Origin: an uncultured bacterium | GTDB lineage: Bacteria > Cyanobacteriota > Vampirovibrionia > Gastranaerophilales > Gastranaerophilaceae | Assembly (NCBI GenBank): GCA_900314375.1 | Contig: OMVC01000195.1 | Span: 1 to 14,788, forward strand | Length of the DNA: 14,788 nucleotides | Reading direction: 5' to 3' | Part shown: one piece after another, positions 7,240 through 13,456 of the stretch | How the letters are laid out: every line of letters starts with the position of its first letter | How positions within the stretch are numbered: position 1 is the first letter of the stretch | Notes under the pieces: generated by a model | The model's input: only the letters and a program-made list of their open reading frames with translations | What the model was told of the DNA's origin: nothing | The model's database searches: none | Program-made: the position numbers and the translations under genes

Positions 7240-7320
7240 TTTTTACTGATATTGCCGCTCCGGCATTTCACACCGGCCGGTTCCTTTCAGGACTTATGCC
7301 AATTGCGCCCTGAATATCGG
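7240..7320 (-). other. Multi-stem inverted-repeat structure in the L23-L2 spacer
   Basis: Read on the minus strand, an outer GATATT/AATATC pair encloses two hairpins. One has CAGG/CCTG arms, and the other has CCGG/CCGG arms around TGTGAAATG. The arrangement could fold like a three-way junction in the mRNA. The sub-sequence at 7260-7277 recurs at 8490-8507 in the L3-L4 spacer with two differences in 18 bases. This looks like an intergenic repeat family or a conserved leader structure. I cannot tell which. Confidence 0.45.
7260..7277. repeat. Repeat C, copy 1 (CCGGCAYTTCACAYCGGC)
   Basis: This 18-base sequence matches 8490-8507 at 16 of 18 positions in the same orientation. Both copies lie in spacers of the ribosomal operon and are much richer in G+C than their surroundings. 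The motif is itself a short inverted repeat (CCGG at each end). Confidence 0.5.
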
Positions 7321-7323
7321 GAA

Positions 7324-7635
7324 TTATTCCCCTGCTGCAAGGTTTGATACTTGCATGAATTCTAATGGTTCGCCTTCGATTGTTACGATGGCTTTTTTAG
7401 AAGAATCTGTTCTTCCGAATTTATATCCCATTCTCTTTTCGTGAGACGGCATATATACTGTATTTACGCTTTTTACCTTTCTTCCAGGGAAAGCCAATTC
7501 TACAGCTTTTGAAATTTCTGTTTTTGTTGCATTTTTTCTGACTTCAAAAGTGTATTTGTTATTTTCGTTTGCAATAACTGACTTTTCTGTTATTAAAGGT
7601 TTTTTAATTACATCATATAAATTTTCTTTACTCAT
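7324..7635 (-). CDS. rplW: 50S ribosomal protein L23
   Basis: L23 lies beside the exit tunnel and is the docking point for trigger factor and SRP. The product is 103 residues. It has the conserved IKKPLITEKSV start, the YTFEVRKNATKTEISKAVE helix region, and the basic loop around KVKSVNTVYMPSHEKRMGYK. The ATG at 7635 follows AAAGGA and is 18 bases downstream of L4, the tightest non-overlapping spacing on this side of the operon. Confidence 0.97.
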   Translation of the reverse strand: MSKENLYDVIKKPLITEKSVIANENNKYTFEVRKNATKTEISKAVELAFPGRKVKSVNTVYMPSHEKRMGYKFGRTDSSKKAIVTIEGEPLEFMQVSNLAAGE

Positions 7636-7653
7636 TTTTGTTTTCCTTTATAT

Positions 7654-8283
7654 TTATTTTGAAAGTCTTTCTGTAATTTCATTAACAGCAGATTCGGTCA
7701 TTACAACAAAATCAGCTTCCAATAAGTCTTTTACGTTCAAGTTTGAAGGTAAAATAACTTTTACACTCGGAATATTTCTTGCAGATAATTCCAAGTTTTT
7801 ATTTTCATCAGCTTTTGTATTAGCTACAATCAATACTTTTCCGCTTACGTTCAAAGATTTCAATGCTGAAACCATCAATTTAGTTTTTGGTTCAGAAATT
7901 GCTGAAAAATCTTTAACAATAACTAATTGTGATTCTTTTGCTGAAAGCGCTGATTTCAAAGCTAACATTCTTGCTTTTTGAGGCATATTAAATGCATAAC
8001 TTCTTGGTTTAGGCCCAAAAATTACGCCGCCGCCTGCAAACAATGGAGATCTTAAAGAACCTGCTCTTGCACGGCCTGTACCTTTTTGTTTCCAAGGTTT
8101 TTTGCCGCCGCCTGATACTTCAGATCTTGTTTTTGTGCAAGCATTGCCTGAACGAGCATTGTTTAATTGTCTTCTTAATGCTAAATGCATTACATGTATA
8201 TTAGGTTCGACTCCGAAAACTTTCTTTTCTAAAGTTATTTCACCTAACTTTTCACCGTTTGTACTTAAAATTTCTTTTGTCAT
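7654..8283 (-). CDS. rplD: 50S ribosomal protein L4
   Basis: L4 binds domains I and II of 23S rRNA and reaches into the exit tunnel. In E. coli it also represses its own S10 operon. The product is 209 residues. The extended loop is clear (about 57-98: SGGGKKPWKQKGTGRARAG, then a GGGVIFGPKPR stretch), with the globular part on both sides and a C-terminal LLEADFVVMTESAVNEI. The ATG at 8283 follows AAAGGA. Whether it regulates this operon is unknown. A candidate leader lies before S10. Confidence 0.97.
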   Translation of the reverse strand: MTKEILSTNGEKLGEITLEKKVFGVEPNIHVMHLALRRQLNNARSGNACTKTRSEVSGGGKKPWKQKGTGRARAGSLRSPLFAGGGVIFGPKPRSYAFNMPQKARMLALKSALSAKESQLVIVKDFSAISEPKTKLMVSALKSLNVSGKVLIVANTKADENKNLELSARNIPSVKVILPSNLNVKDLLEADFVVMTESAVNEITERLSK

Positions 8284-8489
8284 TGTATTTATTCCTTTTC
8301 TTTTTTGTGCCTGTTACCCCTTTCGCCTACGACGTTTTATATGGCAACTCGGGATTTTTATAACTTGTCTGTTATTGCTGTTCCGCCTGCCAAATCAAAG
8401 ATTTGTTCGTTCATTTCGCTTATGCTACACTCACAACGGCGGAGATATTATGTTTCGTGCCCTGCTCGCTTCGCACTCGCGAACCGACA

Positions 8490-8507
8490 CCGGCACTTCA
8501 CATCGGC
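8490..8507. repeat. Repeat C, copy 2 in the L3-L4 spacer
   Basis: This is the second copy of the 18-base motif also found at 7260-7277. It lies just downstream of the L3 stop codon in a 233-base gap (8284-8516) that contains no supportable gene. The gap also holds a TTCGC-ACTC-GCGAA inverted repeat nearby and is noticeably richer in G+C than the coding regions. Normally L3 and L4 are nearly adjacent. Confidence 0.5.
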
Positions 8508-8516
8508 TTACGCCTT

Positions 8517-9152
8517 TTAGTTCCATTTTGTTCTGGTCGGAACGATTGTTACCAATCTTCCTTCGCAACCCGGTACAGAGCCCTTTATTAAAACTAATCC
8601 GTTGTTTGAATCAACTTTAACTAATTTTAATTTTGTGATTGTAACTCTTTCGTTGCCCATGTTACCAGCCATTCTTTTGCCTTTGATAACACGTGAAGGA
8701 GTTGTACCTGCACCGATTGAACCGGGTTCTCTGTGGTTCTTTGAACCGTGAGCCATTGGTCCTCTTCCAAAGTTCCATCTTTTTACTGTACCTTGGAAAC
8801 CTTTACCGATTGATTTACCGGTTACATCTACTTTTTCTACGTTATCTAATACAGAAAGTTCAACCTTATCACCTACTTTGTAATCTTGAGGATTATCTAC
8901 TCTGAATTCTTGTAAGTGTCTGTAATTTGATAAACTGTTTTTCTTAAAGTGACCCAATTGAGCTTTTGATAAGTGTTTTTCCTTTGCTGCAACAGTACCG
9001 ACTTGAATTGCATTATAGCCATCAGTATCAACAGTCTTAACTTGAGTTACAACTGTTTCGTCAACTTTGATAACTGTTACAGGAACTGCCAAACCGTTTT
9101 CATCAAAGATTTGAGTCATTCCTACTTTTTTACCTATTACACCTAGTGTCAT
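8517..9152 (-). CDS. rplC: 50S ribosomal protein L3
   Basis: L3 is one of two proteins that start assembly of the large subunit and approaches the peptidyl-transferase centre with its central loop. The product is 211 residues. It begins GVIGKKVGMTQIFDENG and has the GKGFQGTVKRWNFGRGPMAHGSKNHREPGSIG segment split over about 117-147. KRMAGNMGNERVTI follows at about 159-172. At the position where E. coli L3 has the glutamine methylated by PrmB (the N-Q-T-P stretch), this protein reads G-T-T-P, so that modification is unlikely. The ATG at 9152 follows GGAAAGG. Confidence 0.97.
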   Translation of the reverse strand: MTLGVIGKKVGMTQIFDENGLAVPVTVIKVDETVVTQVKTVDTDGYNAIQVGTVAAKEKHLSKAQLGHFKKNSLSNYRHLQEFRVDNPQDYKVGDKVELSVLDNVEKVDVTGKSIGKGFQGTVKRWNFGRGPMAHGSKNHREPGSIGAGTTPSRVIKGKRMAGNMGNERVTITKLKLVKVDSNNGLVLIKGSVPGCEGRLVTIVPTRTKWN

Positions 9153-9359
9153 GTTTTTACCTTTCCGTGCTCATCCTACTTGGTGCAGATTACTGCCCCG
9201 TTTTTAACTTTTCGGATTTGCATCTTTTCGCTTGCGAGCGCTACTATTACTTTACCTTTTTGAGGATTTTCACCTCATCCCGTCCGCTGTTTGGAACGTC
9301 GTAGTTCACATTATATGCATAATGCTTATTTAATTTTCAATTTGCTGTGTGGGCTGTAA
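9153..9359. other. Long S10-L3 spacer without a gene
   Basis: This gap of 207 bases separates two genes that are usually close. It contains several short inverted repeats, such as CATTAT/ATAATG around 9309-9327 and a GCAG/CTGC hairpin within 9182-9199. No open frame of note is visible. On the minus strand a TATAAT lies in the spacer, but the nearest TTGAAA is 19 bases upstream of it, so an internal promoter is only a weak possibility. Confidence 0.4.
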
Positions 9360-9683
9360 TTATCTTGCTTTTGCTTCGATATCTACACCGGCAGGTAAAT
9401 CTAATCTACGCAACTCTTCCATTGTGGATTGAGTCGGATCGTATATATCAATAATACGTTTGTGAGTTCTCATTTCAAAATGTTCACGAGATTTTTTATC
9501 TACGTGTGGTGAACGCAAAACGCAATATATACGTCTTTTTGTAGGTAAAGGAATAGGTCCGGCTACTTTAGCGTCTGTTCTTTTTGCAGTTTCTACAATT
9601 TTTTCGGCTGATATGTCAATTAATTTGTGATCATAAGCCTTTAAAGAAACTCTGATTCTGTTTTTCTTTGTGCTATTTGCCAT
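9360..9683 (-). CDS. rpsJ: 30S ribosomal protein S10
   Basis: S10 is a small-subunit head protein, and in E. coli it is also the NusE transcription-antitermination partner of NusB and NusG. The product is 107 residues from the ATG at 9683. It shows RIRVSLKAYDHKLID, KVAGPIPLPTKRRIYCVLRSPHVDKKSREHFE (about 40-70), and the C-terminal RRLDLPAGVDIEAK. An ATG three codons upstream (9692) abuts the AAAGGA directly, leaving no spacing, whereas 9683 sits nine bases away, so 9683 is preferred. It is the first gene of the operon, with its own strong promoter. fusA and tuf, often found just upstream, are not here. Confidence 0.97.
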   Translation of the reverse strand: MANSTKKNRIRVSLKAYDHKLIDISAEKIVETAKRTDAKVAGPIPLPTKRRIYCVLRSPHVDKKSREHFEMRTHKRIIDIYDPTQSTMEELRRLDLPAGVDIEAKAR

Positions 9684-9748
9684 CTTTAGCATTCCTTTAT
9701 ATTTAATGTACTACATCATGCAAAAGCCCCGAAAAAGCCTTCACATAC

Positions 9749-9792
9749 ACTCAAAATCGCTATTTTACATACTTCGGACTACACTTTTGAGC
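9749..9792 (-). promoter_or_regulatory. Candidate leader hairpin of the S10 operon
   Basis: On the minus strand GCTCAAAA (9792-9785), right at the predicted transcription start, can pair with TTTTGAGT (9756-9749), enclosing 28 bases. The leader up to the S10 start is about 108 bases. S10 operons in other bacteria have regulatory leaders bound by L4. No specific match to such a leader can be shown here. Confidence 0.3.
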
Positions 9793-9798
9793 ATTTTA

Positions 9799-9827
9799 AT
9801 CTTATGATAAACAAAATCCACTGTCAA
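9799..9827 (-). promoter_or_regulatory. Main promoter of the S10 ribosomal operon
   Basis: On the minus strand a perfect -35 box TTGACA (9827-9822) is followed by exactly 17 bases and the -10 box TAAGAT (9804-9799). Transcription should start near 9792, giving a leader of about 108 bases. It lies between the terminator of the upstream gene and rpsJ, and is the best sigma-70 promoter in the window. Confidence 0.85.
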
Positions 9828-9890
9828 CAGGGTATTTGCATGATTGTAAAGAATTATTAAATACCTTTTATTGAGTACACATTTCCATGT

Positions 9891-9922
9891 AAAAAGCGAA
9901 TAATATTCGCTCTATTATTCGC
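9891..9922 (-). terminator. Intrinsic terminator between the 188-residue gene and the S10 operon
   Basis: A perfect 10-bp inverted repeat (GCGAATAATA at 9896-9905, TATTATTCGC at 9913-9922, 7-base loop) is followed on the minus strand by five T (9895-9891). On the plus strand it is followed by C and a T-rich tail. It begins 27 bases after the stop codon of the 188-residue gene and isolates that gene from the ribosomal operon. Confidence 0.88.
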
Positions 9923-9949
9923 CTTTTATTTAAATATTTTTATTTACAG

Positions 9950-10516
9950 TTAAGCTTCAAATATTTTTGAAATACCTGCAGCCCTGTCAACCGATTTTTC
10001 AAGTTCATTTACCTTATCACCGGCAGCTCTTAATGCAGGCAAAACCATTCTTTCCGGATGATTTTTTTGAATATCTTTTATTTCTTTATTTGCACAACGA
10101 TTAAACATAGGTACAACCACTCTATTCAACAAAAAAGTCTTGAAACGACTGTTTTGAGAACCCCTATACATTTCTTCCAAATCCTTTTTGTATGGTGCAA
10201 CTACGCGATCTATATAGTTATCAAAAAAGCCTTCAGAATGAAAACAGATATCATCTCCATACCCCAAAGTATCAACACCTTGTTTTGGCACTATTTTGAA
10301 CAATATTGCTGAATTATTTCCTTTCTTGTAACTATAAGCTACATCTGCTGTTATATCAAAATATTTCGAATTTGCTTGTTCCTTAACAAAAGCTTCGAAT
10401 GAACGGGGCTCTACTACTTTTTCTAATTGCTGCATAACTTTTGCTGATGGCTTTATAAAAGCCATACCGAATGCCGGCGAATTATTATTTGATGAGGTAA
10501 CGTTTCTGATTTCCAT
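9950..10516 (-). CDS. Protein of unknown function with N-terminal F-G motif
   Basis: I do not recognise a known domain. The product is 188 residues and soluble-looking, with no signal peptide or membrane segment. It begins MEIRNVTSSNNNSPAFGMAF. A short N-terminal stretch of polar residues ending in P-x-F-G recurs, from memory, in many proteins of gut Gastranaerophilales. The rest is mixed alpha/beta with a YGDDICFHSEGFFDNYIDRV stretch (about 86-105) and helical, charged C-terminal regions. The ATG at 10516 has a strong GGAG ribosome-binding site seven bases away. It is 99 bases downstream of the lysozyme-like gene and is closed by the terminator at 9891-9922. It could be co-transcribed with that gene, since no terminator separates them. 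Confidence 0.8.
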   Translation of the reverse strand: MEIRNVTSSNNNSPAFGMAFIKPSAKVMQQLEKVVEPRSFEAFVKEQANSKYFDITADVAYSYKKGNNSAILFKIVPKQGVDTLGYGDDICFHSEGFFDNYIDRVVAPYKKDLEEMYRGSQNSRFKTFLLNRVVVPMFNRCANKEIKDIQKNHPERMVLPALRAAGDKVNELEKSVDRAAGISKIFEA

Positions 10517-10615
10517 ATTATATCTCCTTTTTCACACATACAGTATTTAATATACCTAAAAATATTATTTGATAAAATTCTTTTATATTATTTACAAAAT
10601 TTAACACGATAAATT

Positions 10616-11698
10616 TTATTTTCCCACAAACATTTTACGTTCTTGTTCTCTGCGAATTACAAGTCCTCTCAAACGGCGTTGTTTTGAATATACGAATCTG
10701 CCGAATTGTCCGGCTGCGCCATCGAAATCTCCACTGTTCAAGCATTTTAACAATGTTGAACATTTAAAAGCGCCGGGACCAACATTGTACACAAATGAAA
10801 CCAAGGCATCAAATTCATTTTGCTTTAATTTAACTTTTACAGATCCTTGTACTGTTTTTACGGCTTCATCAACATCATCACGCAAATATTTTTCTGCTTG
10901 CTTCTTTGTAATTGTTTGACCCGGTTTTACACCTTTTGTATGCCCATATCCATTTGTCAATGTTCCTTTGTATTTCATACCTTTTTTAATGAATTTTTTA
11001 GGATTAGATTTATCTAAATCATCGTAAGTGTATAATACCAAAGTTTCGTATTTCTTTATTATTTTATAAGCATTGTCGGATGGGCTCATTTTTGACGGTA
11101 GCTTTAAATTTCCCGTTCTTTTAATTTTTGTATTATTTTTAGGGACATAATCATTATCGACTTCATTACTTTGTACGAAGTCAGAAATTGTCAAAGCATC
11201 TTCTTGAGTTCCGTATTTGAATACCAGCTCTGCACTTTGACGCTGCTTGCCATTTGTTACATAAGTTGAAAATGCACTATTCGAAGAATATGATCTGGTT
11301 TTTTTAATCTTATATCCGGTACTTATATGTTCTCCCAAATCAGTGGTCAACTCTCCGTTGGAATACATATCTATAGCACTATTTATATCCTGTTTACTCA
11401 ATACCGGCCTATCATCTTTTTCTATTTTATTATCCGCTACCGCACGAAATACATCCCACTGATATTGAGTCATAAGAATTTCATCACATTTTACCCAATC
11501 TCCGGTGTTTTTATCATATTTCGTAAGTATCCCATCCTCATTCACACGATAAATTGCACCATTATTCTCAAATGAAACACCCTTTTCCATATCCAGTGCG
11601 TACACTTCTTTAGTCTTTTTGTTTCTGACACTTACTTCCGAATAGCCATTGTCACAACACGAATACACACCAAAGTATCCTAAAATACCTGTTAGCAA
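10616..11698 (-). CDS. GH24 (phage-type) lysozyme-like protein, 5' end in another frame
   Basis: The C-terminal part is a GH24 muramidase, which cleaves the MurNAc-GlcNAc bond of peptidoglycan. Counting from the TTG at 11698 (360 residues), KYETL gives the catalytic Glu218. The Asp pair D226-D227 and the T-x-N-G-Y-G-H-T stretch (246-254) give the other expected active-site residues. About 18 extra residues lie between them. ITKKQAEKYL, FDALVSFVYNVG (296-307) and the C-terminal GLVIRREQER are typical. Residues 1-200 are unlike any domain I can name. The frame has no ATG or GTG before a stop. Only the TTG at 11698, without a ribosome-binding site, could start it. The reading KKTALGLLTGILGYFGVYS just upstream joins the 57-codon frame at 11701-11874 across an A7 run, giving a predicted 419-residue protein. 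Confidence 0.85.
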   Translation of the reverse strand: MLTGILGYFGVYSCCDNGYSEVSVRNKKTKEVYALDMEKGVSFENNGAIYRVNEDGILTKYDKNTGDWVKCDEILMTQYQWDVFRAVADNKIEKDDRPVLSKQDINSAIDMYSNGELTTDLGEHISTGYKIKKTRSYSSNSAFSTYVTNGKQRQSAELVFKYGTQEDALTISDFVQSNEVDNDYVPKNNTKIKRTGNLKLPSKMSPSDNAYKIIKKYETLVLYTYDDLDKSNPKKFIKKGMKYKGTLTNGYGHTKGVKPGQTITKKQAEKYLRDDVDEAVKTVQGSVKVKLKQNEFDALVSFVYNVGPGAFKCSTLLKCLNSGDFDGAAGQFGRFVYSKQRRLRGLVIRREQERKMFVGK

Positions 11699-11700
11699 AC

Positions 11701-11874
11701 CTAATGCTGTTTTTTTACTGTGCTGATATTTCTTATACTGTTTGAAGTAAAACTCACACTATCATTTTGAACGATAAAATTGTTAGGAATGCGCCTGAAA
11801 TTATCGCTATGATTGGAGTATTTATCAATTTTATTGTAATTTGCAGCTAATAAAACCGGAGGCATTATATTCAT
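11701..11874 (-). CDS. 5' part of the lysozyme-like gene in the upstream frame
   Basis: A 57-codon frame begins at the ATG at 11874, which has AAAGGA seven bases upstream, the only well-formed start for this locus. It encodes a polar N-terminus with the motif N-D-S-V-S-F-T-S and ends with TVKKQH. Its last codons overlap an A7 run (11710-11716) that reads A-AAA-AAA in this frame. A -1 slip there, or one extra A, continues into the hydrophobic segment and the GH24 frame. Read alone, this would be a small unknown peptide. I favour it being the true start of the lysozyme-like gene. Confidence 0.65.
   Translation of the reverse strand: MNIMPPVLLAANYNKIDKYSNHSDNFRRIPNNFIVQNDSVSFTSNSIRNISTVKKQH
11710..11716 (-). 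other. A7 slippery run joining two frames
   Basis: On the minus strand seven consecutive A are read in the upstream frame as A-AAA-AAA, a form known to permit -1 ribosomal slippage and also polymerase slippage. The stop of the upstream frame follows seven bases after the run (TAG at 11703-11701), and the GH24 frame is open through it. No strong downstream stem is obvious. A real frameshift mutation or an assembly error in the homopolymer is equally possible. Confidence 0.5.
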
Positions 11875-11947
11875 AACATATTCCTTTCTTAAGGTATCAA
11901 TACCTAAAAGAAACCCCCTAAAAATATTTTTTTATAAATAAATATGA

Positions 11948-13402
11948 TTATTTTACAAAACTTAAAATATTATCTATCTTACTTTGGCTGTCAGATTCAA
12001 CATAAATTCTTAACAAAGGTTCAGTACCCGACGGACGAACCAAAATCCAAGTTTTTTTATCTTCAAGGTAAAGTTTTACCCCGTCTTTATCATCTTTTTT
12101 GATAATTTTCATGCCTGCAATTTCATCAATTGAACTAAATTTTTCAATAGAAGTTTTCACGATATCAAAATTATCCAATTTTTTATCAACACGAGTATTT
12201 ATAAATTCACATCCGACAAAATCTTTGAGTTCCTGTTGTATTTCAACTAACGATTTTCCTTCAAACGCCATTACTTCTACTATCAACATATTTGCCAAAA
12301 TTCCGTCTTTTTCCGGAATATGTCCCTGAATACTCAGACCGCCTGATTCTTCACCTGCGATTATCGGATTATATTTTCTCATAGCCTCGCCGACATGTTT
12401 AAATCCGACGGGGGTCTCAATAACATCAATGCCTAGTTTTTCACAAACAATATCAAGCATTAAACTGCCTGCCACAGTTTTTACAAAACATCCGTTATAT
12501 CCCTTGTTATTTTTTAAATGCATTAACAATATAGCTAAAATCTCATTCGGAGTAACGTACTCACCGTTTTCGTTTATTACGCCGAATCGGTCGGCATCTC
12601 CGTCATTTGCAAGAGCTATGTAGAAGGCAGGAGGGCAAGAAGGCGGGAAGGCAGGGCTTTTCCCGTCAATAACCTGACTTCCTAACCTCTTGACCTCTTG
12701 ACCTCTGTATCTGACATATTCAATCGCTTCTTTCATATACTGCGGTTTAGGTTCGGGCATTCCTCCGCCAAAATTCTTATCATGATACATGTGAATTGCA
12801 TCAAAATTTATATTGTGCATTGATAATAATTTATCAAAATAACCGATACTTGAACTGTATAAACCGTCAAAAAGTATATGAGAACCCGTCAAGTTTTCTC
12901 TTATTTTTTGAAAGTCAATTATTTCATTTATTTTATGGAAATAATTACGCGAAAAATCGGTATATATGAGTTTACCCTTAATTTGAGATGTTATTTCACT
13001 GCCTAAATTTGAAACGATTTCATCCGTAATTTCTTTTGTAGCAGGCCCTGCATAGTCAGGTATAAATTTTATCCCTAAGTATTCCGGCGGATTGTGAGAT
13101 GCGGTAAACATTATTGCACAAGCATCACGCAATTTAGCATTATAAGCCAAAACAGGCGTCGGAACAATTTTATCACTGTACAAAACCTTAAATCCCATAT
13201 CCTTTAATAAATTTGCGCTCAACAAAGAAAATTCATCCGCCATATTGCGAGGATCATAACCGATTATAATAGTTTTGTATATTCCGTAATTATCAAAAAC
13301 ATATTTCCCGATTGCTTTTGTTACAAGTTCAACATTTTCTTTGTTGAAATCTTTTCCGACAATTGCACGCCATCCGTCTGTACCAAATTTTATTTCGCTC
13401 AT
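11948..13402 (-). CDS. Phosphoglucomutase/phosphomannomutase family protein
   Basis: This alpha-D-phosphohexomutase interconverts hexose 1- and 6-phosphates through a phosphoserine, feeding nucleotide-sugar and glycogen metabolism. It is 484 residues from the ATG at 13402. The active-site loop is TASHNPPEYLGIK (Ser102). The metal-binding loop is DGDADR (267-272), the sugar-binding loop EESGG (351-355) and the phosphate-binding loop RPSGTEP (456-462). All four are intact, so the enzyme should be active. Substrate preference (glucose, mannose or glucosamine phosphate) cannot be fixed from these motifs. Residues about 231-261, rich in P, S, R and G, are foreign to the family and coincide with an in-frame palindromic element at the DNA level. 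The ATG follows AAAGGAAAAG. An upstream in-frame extension to 13456 runs into the promoter region and is not used. Confidence 0.93.
   Translation of the reverse strand: MSEIKFGTDGWRAIVGKDFNKENVELVTKAIGKYVFDNYGIYKTIIIGYDPRNMADEFSLLSANLLKDMGFKVLYSDKIVPTPVLAYNAKLRDACAIMFTASHNPPEYLGIKFIPDYAGPATKEITDEIVSNLGSEITSQIKGKLIYTDFSRNYFHKINEIIDFQKIRENLTGSHILFDGLYSSSIGYFDKLLSMHNINFDAIHMYHDKNFGGGMPEPKPQYMKEAIEYVRYRGQEVKRLGSQVIDGKSPAFPPSCPPAFYIALANDGDADRFGVINENGEYVTPNEILAILLMHLKNNKGYNGCFVKTVAGSLMLDIVCEKLGIDVIETPVGFKHVGEAMRKYNPIIAGEESGGLSIQGHIPEKDGILANMLIVEVMAFEGKSLVEIQQELKDFVGCEFINTRVDKKLDNFDIVKTSIEKFSSIDEIAGMKIIKKDDKDGVKLYLEDKKTWILVRPSGTEPLLRIYVESDSQSKIDNILSFVK
12622..12706 (-). repeat. In-frame palindromic element B3 inside the phosphohexomutase gene
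   Basis: Two 34-base arms (12622-12655 and 12673-12706) are inverted repeats with 25 of 34 positions complementary and a 17-base loop. Each arm is a degenerate 8-bp tandem array, with sense-strand units such as AGAGGTCA (twice) and, in the other arm, TTCTTGCC and CTCCTGCC. The latter match the units of the spacer element at 3628-3710. The element encodes residues about 231-261 without breaking the frame. Its arms are far richer in G+C than the rest of the gene. Confidence 0.75.
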
Positions 13403-13420
13403 CTCTTTTCCTTTTATTTC

Positions 13421-13429
13421 TGTTATAAT
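13421..13429 (+). promoter_or_regulatory. Extended -10 promoter for prephenate dehydratase
   Basis: TGTTATAAT (TG at 13421-13422, TATAAT at 13424-13429) is a perfect extended -10 element. The -35 region 17 bases upstream is poor, which an extended -10 can offset. The predicted start near 13436 leaves about 20 bases before the ATG at 13457, with AGAGG as the ribosome-binding site. Confidence 0.6.
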
Positions 13430-13456
13430 TGTAAATGAAATAAGCAAGAGGTGCAA
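13428..13456 (-). promoter_or_regulatory. Candidate promoter for the phosphohexomutase gene
   Basis: On the minus strand TTGCAC (13456-13451) is followed by 17 bases and TACAAT (13433-13428). The -10 box overlaps the last bases of the opposing -10 box of prephenate dehydratase (13424-13429), so the two promoters would compete for polymerase. The -35 match is only partial. Confidence 0.45.

Noticed and set aside
7240..7320. Riboswitch in the L23-L2 spacer
   Set aside because: No known aptamer core is recognisable and it lies in mid-operon. A repeat or processing structure is more likely.
8102..8620. Plus-strand open frame across L4, the L3-L4 spacer and L3
   Set aside because: It spans the antisense of two certain ribosomal genes, has no recognisable domain, and no start signal.
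9182..9199. Hairpin followed by T5 as a terminator in the S10-L3 spacer
   Set aside because: The T-run follows only on the plus strand, while the operon is transcribed on the minus strand, so it would not stop operon transcription.
10616..11698. Phage lysozyme as evidence of a prophage
   Set aside because: No holin, structural, integrase or attachment sequences are nearby. Neighbours are a hypothetical gene and housekeeping genes, so it is more likely a resident enzyme.
13403..13456. N-terminal extension of the phosphohexomutase to 13456
   Set aside because: The family start is just before F-G-T-D-G-W. The extension overlaps the promoter, and AAAGGA sits correctly before the ATG at 13402.
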